A stretch of 64,000 bases of DNA from Sesamum alatum (GCA_034509735.1 JACGWO010000012.1:27991188-28055187), one strand, 5' to 3'; positions 1 through 12,650 are shown, counted from the first letter of the stretch. The notes: a model not told the origin generated them from the sequence alone. A program made the numbers and translations.

Positions 1-419
1 TGTAATTCTCGGCTTATTCTTGGAAGCTTTGTCTTTTAGATTTCTATGTTTAAATGTCCCAAATTGTTGAGTTTTTTATAATTGTCTTTTGTGTTGCAAT
101 TCACCTTTGTGTTAAAATCTCTAATTGTATCAGAGACAGATGTTTTTGCATACTGGTTCAAATCTCATACTTGATGTGTCAGACAATCCGACCATGTTTT
201 CTTAGGATTTGTATTTGAATGGCAATTGAAGTGTTCTCTCTTGTGTGTTGGAAAATGAGTTTATTACTAGCTATTTTTTCCCTTGCACTGCTTGGTATTC
301 AAAGAACATATACACATGCACACACAACTTGGAAAGAGTTAGACTAGGCAATTAGGCGAGTGATATTATCTGCTTTTTGCTCATTAAGCAAATTTACATA
401 ATTTTTCTTCTTCTGACAG

Positions 420-2797
420 GTATGTGGAACCGCTTCCGCCAGGCTCAGGAACTAAGTTTGAATTCGAGAACATGCTTGTAGGACAAGCTATACCTCCAAA
501 TTTTGTCCCAGCCATTGAGAAGGGTTTTAAAGAAGCTGTCAACTCGTAAGTGTCCAATTTCCTTTTCTAAATCCTGCAACTTTTCAAAGTTGACATTGCT
601 GTCAACAATATCTCTGTTCGGATCTTATGGTATTGTTTTTTTTTCATTTGTGGCTACTGCAATAGGCTACTTAATGAACATCTATGAGAAATATGATCTT
701 ATCATCTTACTGTAGAAAATACCTGGTTCTAATTGGTTCAGGATTGGTTTCAAGTCTGAAGATTTTTTAAAGAGCGAACCAAGTTATAGAATAATATAAG
801 CTACCATTCTAATCTTATGCTCTGCATCCATAAGACCATAGCTTCTCCCAATTACGCATTAATAAATGTCGGTGATATTTTGTATTATATAGTCCCTCAT
901 CCCATATTAGGAATCATATTTCTTTTCTGACAACTCCAAAGATAAGGCTTAATTGGCTAAACCGAAAATTCTTTTTCCAAGACTACCATCTCAATGAAGT
1001 AATGATGTGACATTACTAACTGTCTGCTACTTTTGAGGACAATATTTTGTAATTACAAAAAAACTTAACCTTTTCAACTCTCACCTAAAATTCATGTTTT
1101 GACTCAAATGGGACTCGTCATTATGGGACAAAGAGAATACTGTATTTGAATTTTCTGTGCAGAAGAATCTCTCCCATTTCAATGGTATCAGCAAAGCAAA
1201 ATGACAAGTTCTGGTGCTTGGTTTAGTTTCAATATGAGCAAAGAAGATATGATTTTCGTTTCAGGATTGTTCCAGATTCATCTTTCAACTATTCTCTTTT
1301 GTTCTCTGGGGTTTCTGTAATGATTGTTTTCGGTTGCATTGAAGTTTGAAAGGTTTGTTTTGCTGCAGATTCTATATCTTGGTTGGGTAGCTTAGTTTTC
1401 TCTTCATATGTCCAAAAGAATAGCCTCAGAAGGGGATGGTTAATATTCTCTAGTGTGTATATGGTTTGCTATGATTCATACATCAGTGTAGGCAACTTTC
1501 ATGACTGAATACCATTAAACTCTTTTGTGTTGTGTGTTTGTTTGGGTCTAGGTCTGAACATGTGTGTGTAGTTTCATAGTGCTGTTTTTGCTGTTCTTAT
1601 GAATCTGAACATGGGATATATTCATGTGTGAAGGGTTCTCTCATCGGCCATCCTGTGAGAATGTCCGTATTGTTTTTGAATGATGGTGCGGCCCACGCTG
1701 TGGATTCAAGTGAACTTGCTTTTAAGTTGGCCGCTATATATGCCTTCAGACAGGTGCTTATGTCATGAAGCAAAGTCTACAAAGCTGTTATTTTCTTTGC
1801 TTTTCTTTTGCTGTAAATTCAATTGCTTATTTGGTGCATCCTACAATGGTTCAAGTGTCTTTTTGGACTCTACAAATTGCTTCATCCTCCTTTTTTAACA
1901 TTATTTTTATTTTGTGATACAGTGCTATACAGCTGCGAAACCTGTTATATTGGAGCCTGTGATGTTGGTGGAATTAAAGTTTCCCACAGAATTTCAGGGC
2001 TCTGTCACTGGTGATATTAATAAGTTAGTATTCCTGGCATCCTTCTCTTTCTTTGCTTTGAGTATGACCTAATTCTGTTTGCTTTACGGGGCTTGAGGAC
2101 CTGCTCTTGAAAGGTGATATAGGCAGGGAAAAATGTGGGCTGACTTGTTTCTACTCCCGATATGCAGGAGAAAAAGGCATGATTGTGGGAATGACCAGGA
2201 AGGAGATGATTGTGTAATAACTGCACATGTATGTAGAAATTCTTATACTCAGGATACTTGTTTGGTTATTAACTATTTGTTCTGGACATCCCATTTTTTC
2301 TAGGTTGACTGGGTTTTAGAGATACACAAAAAGCTGTCGAGCTTGGTTCTAATATGCCTACTACGTTGAATGTGTTTTAACTTCTTATTTACGACTTCTT
2401 TCTAGGCAGATGCTTTGTCATACTGCACGTTTATTTCCCTTTGATGTTTGATTATCGTGGTTTGAATGTCTTGAAAGTTTAATGTCAAACTTTATGTTTA
2501 GATTCTTCTATTTTTGTTAAGTGCCTATGAATCATTACGTCAACTTTTCAGGTACCTCTCAACAACATGTTTGGCTACTCAACAGCCCTTCGCTCCATGA
2601 CACAGGTGAAATAATCGACTACCGTCTTTAGTCTTCCAAACCACTCAAAGTGAATTCAATGACATATGTTTGAGGTAACTTTCTTTCTGCAGGGAAAAGG
2701 TGAATTCACAATGGAATATTTAGAGCATTCACAAGTTTCTCAGGATGTGCAGACACAATTGGTGAATACTTACAAGGCCGCAAAATCATCAGATTAG
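420..2797 (+). CDS. MEFG1: Mitochondrial elongation factor G, 3' end (6 exons; upstream part outside window)
   Basis: This is the C-terminal end of organellar EF-G, the GTPase that moves tRNA and mRNA on the mitochondrial ribosome. The exons are 420-545, 1634-1753, 1923-2023, 2168-2228, 2552-2605 and 2693-2797 (TAG stop), each with AG acceptor and GT donor. They encode the EF-G domain IV/V signatures [60 protein letters not shown] and GKGEFTMEY. The wording fits the mitochondrial rather than the chloroplast form (family knowledge). Exon 2 is one base shorter than the frame needs, with a base missing near 1633 and near 1656 and an extra T in the run at 1673-1677. Exon 4 has an extra A at 2171-2175 and a missing A near 2190, which together restore frame. 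The copy is therefore either a recent pseudogene or contains run-length sequencing errors. Exons 1, 3, 5 and 6 read cleanly. Confidence 0.82.
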
Positions 2798-3535
2798 CCA
2801 GTCTGCATTTGAAGCATCAGACGCATATTTATCTTAGGATGAGTTACGTGTATAATTTGTTCACCTAGTTAGGCTGATAGCTCATTTTATTGAAGCCAAT
2901 GAAGTTCTCAATCAATTTTGGAAAGCAAACATTTGGAATAAGAAATACAGGTTGTATTCACTCACGAATGATCCGAACCTTTTTGTATGATAGGCAGAAA
3001 AACATATATAGTCGCTTTCATTTTGCCAATGTTCATTCTGTGGCAAAATGATCATTACAACTTTGGTGGTTGGGTGATTTTTGTTGTTTATCAGTGAGCA
3101 GCATTTAGGTTCTTGTAATCAAGTTACATGCATGGGCATCTTATGATATAACAATATACACAGACTTCATACAAGACTATGAAGTCCTTGAGATGGTATA
3201 CCTCAACATATTGTGATTTTTGTACAATGAGATCAAGTTTCTATCGCTTGAGGTTGCTTAAAGGTAGTTTTGCAGGGTTTCATAAAATGATTTTGGGGCT
3301 TGCAAAATTTGGTTTGTGAATCGCGGAATGTAACACAATAAGAGAAAACATTGCGAACAGGCTATTCAGAATCGAATGTCACTGCCATAATCATGTGATT
3401 TTAATCCTCTACCAAATTCTATTTGCTATTCAGAATCGAATATCACTGCCATAATCATATCATTTTAATCCTCAATGTGTCAGAGTTCACAATTGCACTT
3501 GATAAAAATTACAATTATAAGATCATTGTAATTTA
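2798..3535 (+). other. EF-G 3' UTR and spacer
   Basis: The 3' untranslated region of the EF-G gene and the spacer to the next gene. No open frame with coding character is seen. It contains the imperfect tandem duplication listed at 3361-3473. No clear poly(A) signal can be singled out. Confidence 0.5.
3361..3473. repeat. Imperfect tandem duplication, period 64 bp
   Basis: The segment starting GCTATTCAGAATCGAAT at 3361 recurs at 3425 with a few substitutions (ATGTCACTG to ATATCACTG, ATGTGATT to ATATCATT). The second copy is about 49 bases long. This looks like a simple local duplication in non-coding DNA. Confidence 0.8.
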
Positions 3536-3605
3536 ACGGGGGCCCATGGGCTGAATTGGGGAGTTGGTGGTCTTGCCCAGCCATCTATTTTCAGCCCAAA
3601 TCAGA
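3536..3605 (+). promoter_or_regulatory. Site II-type promoter motifs of the PDRG1-like gene
   Basis: GGCCCATGGGCT at 3541-3552 holds TGGGCC and TGGGCT on opposite strands, and AGCCCA lies at 3593-3598. TGGGCC/T (site II) motifs recognised by TCP factors are typical of promoters of plant housekeeping genes (established knowledge). They lie about 320-380 bases upstream of the ATG at 3922, in a short GC-rich stretch between AT-rich flanks. Assignment to this gene is inferred from position. Confidence 0.45.
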
Positions 3606-3921
3606 CGGAAGAAATATACCAGTTTTTTTTCAAGTTACTGATATATCAACGTCGCGGCGGCGTACGACAAGGGGACTCAGCTTCAATTTTCCGGTGTAGG
3701 GTATGCTGACGATGTTTGAGAATGTTTCTGTGAAATTTTGGTTAAAGAAAGAACAGAGAACCTTAATCTGTGCCAGTCTCTCCAGCAGCGTTCTTCTTTC
3801 TTCCAACTATTCACGTAATGTCTTCTCTCTATTCTTCCTTTTTGCTTCTATCAAAGAGAAAGTTCCGCCTATTTTTGATGCTAGAGCTTAAAAATACTTT
3901 ATACGTATCAATCAGAACGGG

Positions 3922-6900
3922 ATGGACGAGAGTATGGAGCAATTCCAGCAGGGACTGATCGAGGTTGAAATTGAAGCGGAACATCTTTTATTAGCACGCC
4001 ATGAGGTAATTGCAACTAATGTTGGATGTTTCATTGCATGTATGCCGTTATTCAGAATATCTTGATTATTAAATACTTGTGACTGCAGTTGGTTGAAATT
4101 GATAGAGTGAGGAACGGCAACAGGGAAGCTTTAACAGCCCTAAGAAAGAGGGCTAAAACAACAAAAACCAGTGTGCCTTCCCCATTCGAGTCAATAATGA
4201 GGGATGTTGATCCAAGGCCACTGGTGAAAGAGGTGTGTGCAACCTGTGGTGATCATGATTCGAGGGAGAAGACGTTGTTGATGTTTCCTGGAACTGATGT
4301 CTTTGCTGCCATACCGTTTCATGCTGCTCATACCATTTTAGAGAAAGGTAATCTGTCTCTCCTTTTCCAGAATGTGATTTTTTTTATGATGACATCTTGA
4401 TATTGCAAATTGGAGTAGGATCTCACTTTAGGCTTTTGGATGTATTATCTATATCAAATAGATGATGAATTGCGGTCGTCAGCTTATGTCAGTTTAAGTT
4501 CTTAAGGATGTACATTAATATCTGGCTGGCAAATTCAGAAGAAATTTGCTGATGGAAAGGTACATGAAGTAGGAAATATCAAAATTAAGCTGCTAGAAGG
4601 AATGATGGATTAATACAAATATGTGACAGTAGACTTAGACTGTAAATTGATAAAGATTCATAAAAGCACTTGGTGAATCCCAATGTTATATGGCGAATAA
4701 TGAGTAATCAATTGGGACGAGAAAGCTTTGCTATTATATGAAAGAAAGATTACTGCCAATGCTTCTATCTTGGAGGTTTGAGTATTTGAGCCACCTGTTT
4801 AGTTAAGCTTTACTTATTCTCTATTTGATTCTGAACTTTGATAAACTTTCTTTTCATATACCGATGAATTACAAGTTCTGAAACTTCTATAGATGAGAAA
4901 AGGGAAAGCAGCTGGTAGTATTTGTTGAATTACTTCTAGATAAGAATCAATGTGTTGCTACACACGGCAGCTAGAACTGTGATTCTCAATCGTGTCACTT
5001 CTGCATGTTATGTTTTGACGCCATCACCTGAAACGACGAACTAAAATTGTGCCTATCACCCTTGGTTTACGAGTATGCAGGCACCAGTCAAGAGAAAGGC
5101 CCAAGTAAAAATCAATAAGCAGAACTACGTTGCACTTTAATCTGCAGAAAAGTCTTTGTCATATACTTAATTATTGACCGCCATGAAGTTTCTAGTAGCA
5201 GAAAAAGAACACTACGGTCTTTATAATTTTATTTTTGGTTAAATACAGTTTTTGCATTGAGACCCCTAAACTAATTAATGTATCATTTGTCCCCTTGAAA
5301 TAAATATTTGGATAAGACTGCCGTTACACTATATACATATAATTTACTGCACAAAGGGTTTTTAAGATTTTGCACCAGAAATCCAACTTAAAATCTTTCT
5401 TTAATAAAAGAATATATTTTCGGTAATAAAAACATAAAGAAGTAGTTAGTTACTTAAGTATAAATTTGAAAGACTAAACACTAATGTAAATGAGGTTACA
5501 GAATGCACAAAAAAATTCAACATAAATTATTCTTAAATTTCTTATTTTTGGATTAAGTTATTAACTAGTATAGTCTAAGTAGACTTTTTTTATATGAAGA
5601 TAGAGTACATCTCTGTTTTTTGGATAGATATTTTTAAAAAATGAACAAAAAGTATATTCATTCATGTTTTAAAAAAAATATCTAGGATTGATTGGATATA
5701 CTTTTTGTCATTTTTCCCAGATGCATCTTAAGTGAATAGAGATATAATTATCCATTTCTTTGAGCTCAAACTTGTTTGTTAGTTACTGAGTTTGTTTCTA
5801 GTTCAATAATCTTATTCTTTTTTCATGTTTGGTACTTGTTGTACATCTGTTAAACTAGTTTATCACTTCAAATTTTAGTTTGAATTATTTAAGTTATTAA
5901 TCTTTTTTCCATATTGTAATTAACAATATTTTTTCCTACGAGCTAGAAATAATTTTATTGTCACCAGTATTATGTTTTGACGAACAAAACTCATATGTTC
6001 TTCCAAATCCTTGCACGGACTCCTGTCATTGAGGAACAACGGGAAGAAGAAATAGGTTTACATTCACTTTTCCACAGCAAGGAAGCAAAATATGAAGAAT
6101 CTTGAACCTTGTCCCTTATGAGGAACACTGATTTCACAGGATGTACCAGTTTTGCTTTCTGTTTTTCTACATATTGTGTAGATACAGCTGCTATAACATT
6201 TTTCCATCTGTTTTGCCTCTCCCTTTTGGTTTTGGAGGTACAAAATTGTATGCCCAAGCGTGCTTTATGGGATGGGTGTAACTTAGTATGTCCTACTATT
6301 CATAATAGATTAGTTCCCTGATGTCATTCAACAGAGTGCATCTAGCCTTGTACGATTTGGCCAATGTTATCCTTTCTCACATTATGGATGATGAGTTTTT
6401 TGAAAATATCCGCACCTTCTTTTTTCAGGCAACACAGGGCTATCTTATGTTTCTTACATTTATTTTACCCTTAGGTGGGATCTGGTCCGTTCTTTCTTAT
6501 AGATGGTGTTATGTATGTTGTAGAGCAAGCACGCCTTGATTTTGATTCTAAGAAACTCCGAAGCTGTGTCAAAGAGAAGTCCTTTTCGATTTCAGAAAAA
6601 GGTGTTCTTGCTGACAAGATCAGTCCTGGTGTGCTAAGATCTCTCGTGACCTTATCTGACAAACCAAAGTAAGTTGGCGTCTTAGTTTTATTTCTTTCCT
6701 TAATGTGAATTAAATTAAATTCATCTCTTGTGCTTTGTTTCATTTAGGACTGAGGAGAAAGATTGATCATGGCAGTAGGGATCTAAAATTATTACTGATA
6801 GGGTATGTTAATACGATTTTAATGTACTTGTTCTCATATAGGTTTATGTGTTTTTTTTACCCTTGGGGAGTAATTTCGCTTACGACCATGGGAGTGGCTG

Positions 6901-8110
6901 CTGGTAGTATTCTAAAGTTTTGTGCTATTATCTTATCGCAACTTTTGACAACTGTGTATGCATTGAATGTAAATGCCATGTCTAACTTAAGCCTGTGTTC
7001 AATATTATTATTCAGCAATCATACTTTTCAGCTACTCATTTTTTTTGTTGTCAGGTGTTACCGTATGTTGTTTTTATCGTTCGCTGCTTTGTTGTCTAAT
7101 CTTGTGTTTGATAATAGTAGGGAAGCAAAAGGAAAATGAAGAGAAAGGTTAAAATGAAATTATGTTATTCATTGTCTTGCTTGAATTGTAAAGGCAAAAA
7201 GTGACGAGGAGAATGACCTGTTCTCGGAAATGAATGGAAATAGAAACTTTCTTTTCGTTCAATTTCATCTTCTTTCCTCTCTTCCCAAGTCTATTGGTAA
7301 AAAACAAATACGTAGATGTTTTGTTTCACTTTGCTTCTCCTTCCCAAGCCTAACCAAGCATGAGTTTGGGCTCACATTGTTCATGAAGTTTTCTGAACTC
7401 CCTTGTTCCCATCTTAATACCAAAATTCCCAGTGTCCTATTACGAACTCAGTGTCCTTGCTTTTACCAAGGAAATGATAGAAGATAATTGAAAGGAATTT
7501 CCAGCTTAGCAATTGAAGGAAATGATAGAAGATAATTGAAAGGAATTTTCAGCTTAGCAATTGAAAGATATTGCTTTACTATGTCTATCTTAGGAATGGT
7601 CCATTTTTGGAACAATTGTATCCTGCCTATTGACTACTAAGCTTCCCAAATCCCACTGGTGCCTATACTCTCCAGCATTCTTGTCACATTCACACTGAGA
7701 TGGAACTCGCAGTAGTAAGGCACTCTAGGCATGTTGGTTCAACAAACATTGATTCGAGTTTCATTAAGGAGGAATTTTGTCAAATTTTCTGGTGATTCTT
7801 TCATTATCTCGTTTTCTTTTAAGCTTCTTAACTCTTATATTTTCTTAAACATGAGGCCTAACCTCTTCCCATGTGGGATGCCATCTAGTCCCCTCCATCC
7901 AGTCCCCCTAAACATTAGAAGACAATGTTCTCCATTTTTTGTCTGTGGAAGCAACTGCTTGAAGTATGTTTGATGAGCCTTTGATATGAGAAAAGAGAAA
8001 AAGACGTCACTGAATTGTTTGTTTCAATGACAGGTCTGAAACGCCGGCTGCATGAAGAAGAAAGACAACGACTAAAGAAGCTACCTACCAATGATGAGAG
8101 CTGCTGTTGA
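3922..8110 (+). CDS. PDRG1-like prefoldin-family protein
   Basis: Exons are 3922-4005, 4089-4347 and 6524-6668, with an uncertain last exon. The product begins MDESMEQFQQGLIEVEIEAE and runs through LVEIDRVRNGNREALTALRK to KSFSISEKGVLADKIS and RSLVTLSDKPK, about 163 residues before the variable end. The N-terminal helix and the segment from FPGTDVFAAIPFHAAHTILE to LDFDSKKL match the layout of p53- and DNA-damage-regulated protein 1 (PDRG1), a beta-type prefoldin-like subunit of the URI/R2TP-associated chaperone complex in animals. Both halves look like coiled-coil hairpin arms. Plant copies add a linker with CATCGDHDSREK. From the exon-3 donor at 6669 two acceptors are possible: 6749 gives a short tail ending in TEEKD, and 8034 gives another short tail. 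Read in a different phase, 8034-8110 encodes a helical tail LKRRLHEEERQRLKKLPTND, so the 3' end is unsettled. The start is the first ATG that opens the conserved helix. Confidence 0.68.
4348..6523 (+). other. Long intron 2 of the PDRG1-like gene
   Basis: A 2.2-kb intron with a GGTAATC donor and a TTGTAG acceptor. It is AT-rich. Open frames inside it (for example at 5991-6257 and 6321-6539) have no recognisable motif and run through low-complexity DNA. No bounded mobile element was found. Confidence 0.55.
7470..7565. repeat. 48-bp tandem duplication in PDRG1-like intron 3
   Basis: Two adjacent 48-base copies, 7470-7517 and 7518-7565, starting GGAAATGATAGAAGATAATT. They differ at a single base (TTTCC versus TTTTC), so the duplication is recent. 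Confidence 0.92.
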
Positions 8111-8824
8111 GGTTAGCTTCCATCAATCAAGCACAAACTTGTCGGGGTAAAGGAGATATATTAGTGTCGTCTTAGTTATGACAAAAGGGTACTCTTGGCC
8201 TAATTGTAAGATGAATAATACTGGCATCATACCCTATGACAACTTGAAACGGCACCCTTATCGCATATGATAACATTGGGATTGCTAGTAAATCAGTCAT
8301 GTCTGTCATTTTTTTGAACTTATGGTTTTTCTTTAACTAATGTTTCACACTTCATTGGAGTCATATGCTTATCGCGATCTGTGAGATAGAATTTCCATCT
8401 CTCATATGTAGAGGAATTACCAGCCAGGTTTAGGTAACGGCAGTTAATTTTTTCATGCCAAGGAGCATGATGATTCATGATGCGTACGCACCCGGAACTC
8501 CTTGAATGGACAGGTTAGCTGAAAATTTCGGAAGGACAAAGAATATTAAGACCCATGATATGATAAGAAACGAAGGAAAAGACAAACTTCTGGGTCCCAA
8601 AGTAGTTCCACTCATATTCTTGCATTTTGTATTATGCTTTTGAGACATAAAGCCTTACTTGACATTTCTTCGATACCTTATATCATCTTTCCAAAGGGTT
8701 ACTATTTGGACATAGATTGTCTTAGAAAACAGTATGTGTGAACAGACATAAAGCTTAGTTACACTTAGAATGTCCAGAATCACTCATTCTTGTACTGTGC
8801 ATCGATTGAACGACACGGATTGTG

Positions 8825-9070
8825 ATAAGTTGTGAGGATCAGTGATTGAAAAATATGGGACACTGAGGAAAATGAAATGTGATGAGTTTTGATCAGTTGT
8901 AAGCAATAGAGAGAAAAAAGATGTGGACCATTAAGGAAAGTAGGATGTCACCAGCAGCTCTAATCAAAACATGGACCATTTAGGAGAAAGAGATGACCCG
9001 AGTTTTGATTAGTTGTGAGCATCATATAGATGGAATAATGTGAACCGTTGAGAGAAATAGGATGGGTGTC
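8825..9070. repeat. Degenerate tandem repeat, roughly 75-80 bp period
   Basis: Three or four diverged units share a TTTTGATYAGTTGTRAGCA core followed by a GTGRACCRTTRAGGAAA-like block (near 8880-8935, 8950-8985 and 9000-9060). The units differ by substitutions and small indels, so the period is approximate. Confidence 0.55.
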
Positions 9071-9133
9071 AGTGCGGCGGACATGATTCTTATTAGGAGG
9101 CATGTATGTATGATTGATCACAATTGGAAAGTT

Positions 9134-9155
9134 GGGGGGGGGGGGGGGGGGGGGG
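9134..9155. repeat. Homopolymer of 22 G
   Basis: An uninterrupted run of 22 guanines in otherwise AT-rich DNA. Its exact length is likely to be unreliable in any assembly. Confidence 0.95.
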
Positions 9156-12100
9156 CAGTGTCCTGATTTGATCCACAAACCAAAATCAATGTATTGTATT
9201 TGTACCTGCTTTATGGCTGTCATTATTTTCATGATTAAGGTTATGAGACGTTGACAATGCAGTAAGGAAAAGTAGTTGTTGCTTAAGCAAAATATCTCTA
9301 TTATTGATATCATCTCACTGTCCTGCAATTAATGAACATGTATTGATGCAGGGCACTTGCACTAAGCATATTTGCTACTGTTGTTGTCAGGTAGGAGTTT
9401 TGTGTTTATAGTTTCAAAATTTTAAGGTTAATTGGACAAAAGGGCAAACAGTGGGACACATAAAAAGAAAGAACAAATTGGCAGATTGCCCGAAATCATG
9501 GACATTTAGGAATTGATTTTAAATAATTTCTGTGTTTGTGGTATCATAAGTTGTAAAATAATTGTAAGTTGAGGATGTTTTTTAAACAAAATTGAAAAGT
9601 GGAAATACGTTGAAATTGGAGCGAAGTGATTGGAAAATAACTTAATATTTACAAATTTACTAATAGTGCATCAATTGGTAGAAAATTGCTTATAGCTTTT
9701 GACCTAATCAACATTTAAGCTGTTTAAAAGCAAAACTAGTAAATGAAAAATATTGTTTTGAGTTTATTTCCAGTGTAAGGTAATAAAACACATCTGGGAA
9801 TAATTACAAAGAGAGGGCGTACTTGGAAAATAGGCAAGATTTGTGTCTGTCTCTGATTTTACACTTTTTTAAAACTATACTTGCCATAATTAAGAGTGAA
9901 ATATACATTTAATTTGGCTATAGATCTTGTACATTTAATTGATTTGGGTACGAGAATGTGTGTGGAATTAAGAGGAATACGATGTATATAAGTAGTAGGT
10001 AGATACAGTTGTTGAGAATGGACTTGGTCAAAACCCAAATAAATGAATTGAAATGGAGTAAATTTTTTGTAAGAGTAGAGTTAATGTGCAATAAATGATT
10101 GGGAGATATATAGGGTAGTCAAGGTCTTTACATGTGTCGGAGGACTCACCTCAGTCACCTGCTGCAATATTTTACTTGGGAAAACGACTTCAATCCCACT
10201 AAAACTAAATTAAACAACAAGAATGGCCTAACAAGTTAAAATGTCCATTATTATTATTTGTTTTTACAAGAAATGTGAAAAGGAAAAAAAAAAGAAGAAA
10301 TTGCCTTAAATTAGAGGGTTAGAGCAGCCCGTAGCAGTGGTGACTAAGACTTCTCAGAGAATTGCATGTGGGCGTAGTTGTTTCTTGGCATTGAATTTCC
10401 ATTTTTTTTAAAATAAGAATGAAAAATGATGGTTGTGTAAAAGAAAGGGGTGGGGTAATAATTGAACAAGGTGTGTTGGGTTGGGGCAGCATGATTGTGC
10501 TCAAACTATGAACATGTGCAATAAGTTGCTTTCAACTGGACAATTCTTCAGAACTCTCTTAGGTTGTTGTGTCTTTTTTGTTTTTTATTTGTGAATGTTC
10601 ATTTTCAACAAATAGTAGTGCCTCACCCTCACACTAATGCACCCAAATTTTCCTTCTCATTCCGGTTAATTCAATTTTAACTCTCTATCAAAAGAAAATA
10701 TATATATATATATATATATATACTAACAAAATATTCTTTTTTTAAAAATAAATTGAAAAAAAAAAAAAACAACAATGTGGTCCTTGAATTTTGAAAAACA
10801 TAGAATGATCTCGTTGTCATTTTTTAAAAAGTTCAAGGGGGTTATTCTGCAGTATTGTTTTCAAGAAAATCTTTTGTTTATCTGTATTTTTATATGAGAT
10901 GTATTGCATTTTACCTCTTTTTTACATACAAGAATACCTGACAAGTGTAAACTAAATTATGGTAATGTGAGGAAAAATATTTATGAGCAAAAATAGAAAA
11001 TTTCAATTAATAGGGGGTTTTTGTTATTTTTTTTAAATAATTTCTCAAGGATATTGCTCACTCTAGCTTTCTTTTATGTTTTGTTACAGCGACAAGAGCG
11101 GGAACTTTTATTTCTATCACTCTTTCTCTAATTTCACTTTTTTTTATAGTCGAAAATGTACGTTGGGTTAAATTTGTTGTTGCTATGACAACTAAAGAAG
11201 CTTAACTAAATGTTAATTTGGTCAAACATTGTTGAGAAAGTGCACATTTTAGTCACCATAGCCTCATGAACAATGCAATAGAAATTAGGGTCCTTTTCAC
11301 TGGATCAAACATTATAAACTGAACGCTACAAGTATAACAGTACATTCACATAAAATAATAAATTTTACATCTGCAATTAGGTTCAAATTCATGTCGTTCA
11401 AATGAATTTAACAACTGAACCGCCATGCGAACAATGAGAAGAGTGGGAATTTGTCACCCAAAAGATCTCCTTGTCATATTGTCTCAAGGGGGACAATTAT
11501 AGCACTTAGGTTGGTTTTGAATAGATCGTTTCCTAACGTGTTTTTTATTAATAATGTCCTTGAATGTTGAAAAAAAAAAGTTGGACGATGTGACTCACCA
11601 TAAAAATGCAATGAAACAAACATGTTCGTGGAATCTCGTCTTATAATTATTTCATAAGAAAGGAACAAGGAAAGATTTGTTCATGATTACAGGGTATGAT
11701 GAGATACGAGATATTTAAAAACAAGGTTAAAATTTACCATATTACAACACATTGTTTTATAATTTTGAAATGCAAATTGAAAATATGAAAGCAATAAAAT
11801 GCGTAGACATAGTTCCAAGAACTTGCAAATCTAAGGGAGCCAAAACAGGCAAGAATCACATGAATATAGCAACAATCTTTATATTATGTCTGTGTAATTA
11901 ATTTGAAATTTTTTGGCTCACAGAAATTCTTGAACATATAGATATATGCAAGTTAATGGCGTGGGTCCTTACATATTATTGTTCATTTGACATGCAAAAG
12001 ATTCTAGCTTGGTAAGTAGAGATGGTCAATATGTACATATGGTTTTAGGGATAATTATACCGATCTTCTCTGATATTAGTGTAATTATATGTAAATTTTA

Positions 12101-12204
12101 TGTGATTTAATAAATTATATCTAGTATCCCTGCGTTTATTTTTGTCTAACAAATAAGTTCCTCCATTAGTCAAAACTCACCGAATTTGTTGATATTAAAT
12201 AATA

Positions 12205-12641
12205 GGTAAAATTATAGCTATCTCTCATGAGATTTGGCATAATTACAAATACCCCCTCGTTGTTTGAAAAATTACAAATGCCCCCCTTGAAGTTTTTTTT
12301 GTAACCGTCTAACAAATAACTCATTTCCATTTATTTTTTATAGGTGAACTGACCAAAATGCCCTTATGCGCTGAATTATTTTTTATTTAATTTTTTTTTA
12401 CTACAGTGCGCAGGGAGAGGTTTTTTAAGTTTTTTTTACACAGAGGAGCAATAATGCAAATTTGCCTTCGATTGATTTTTCTCCAACAATTTTAATAAAA
12501 AAAAAATTCAAGGGCAAAATAGTCAATTTCAGGCCTTTGGTTAAAAATAACATACCTCACGGGGGTATTTGTAATTTTCAAAACAACGAGAAGATATTTG
12601 TAATTATGCTAAATCTCAGGAGAGATGAATGTAATTTACCC
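12205..12641 (+). mobile_element. Mutator-type MITE, copy A (437 bp)
   Basis: A non-coding element bounded by a perfect 9-bp TSD, TAAATAATA (12196-12204 and 12642-12650). Its inverted repeats are about 85 bp: the left end reads GGTAAAATTATAG with GCATAATTACAAATACCCCC, and the right end is its complement, ending GTAATTTACCC. A 9-bp TSD with long inverted repeats is the Mutator superfamily hallmark. The interior, for example GAACTGACCAAAATGCCCTT, recurs in the opposite orientation in copy B at 54666-55103, which is 438 bp long. Confidence 0.9.
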
Positions 12642-12650
12642 TAAATAATA

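Larger units (their letters stand above)
8111..12195. other. Intergenic DNA, no gene seen
   Basis: About 4 kb of AT-rich DNA without a supportable gene. It holds a degenerate local repeat (8825-9070), a 22-base G run (9134-9155) and a TA microsatellite (about 10699-10722). A segment at 11376-11432 has box-B-like spacing on the minus strand but is too weak to call. Confidence 0.5.

Noticed and set aside
6735..7139. 134-codon plus-strand frame in PDRG1-like intron 3
   Set aside because: Hydrophobic Leu/Phe/Ser composition typical of translated T-rich intron; no motif and no supporting context.
9134..9155. Poly-proline in a minus-strand frame
   Set aside because: It is the translated 22-G run, not a proline-rich protein.
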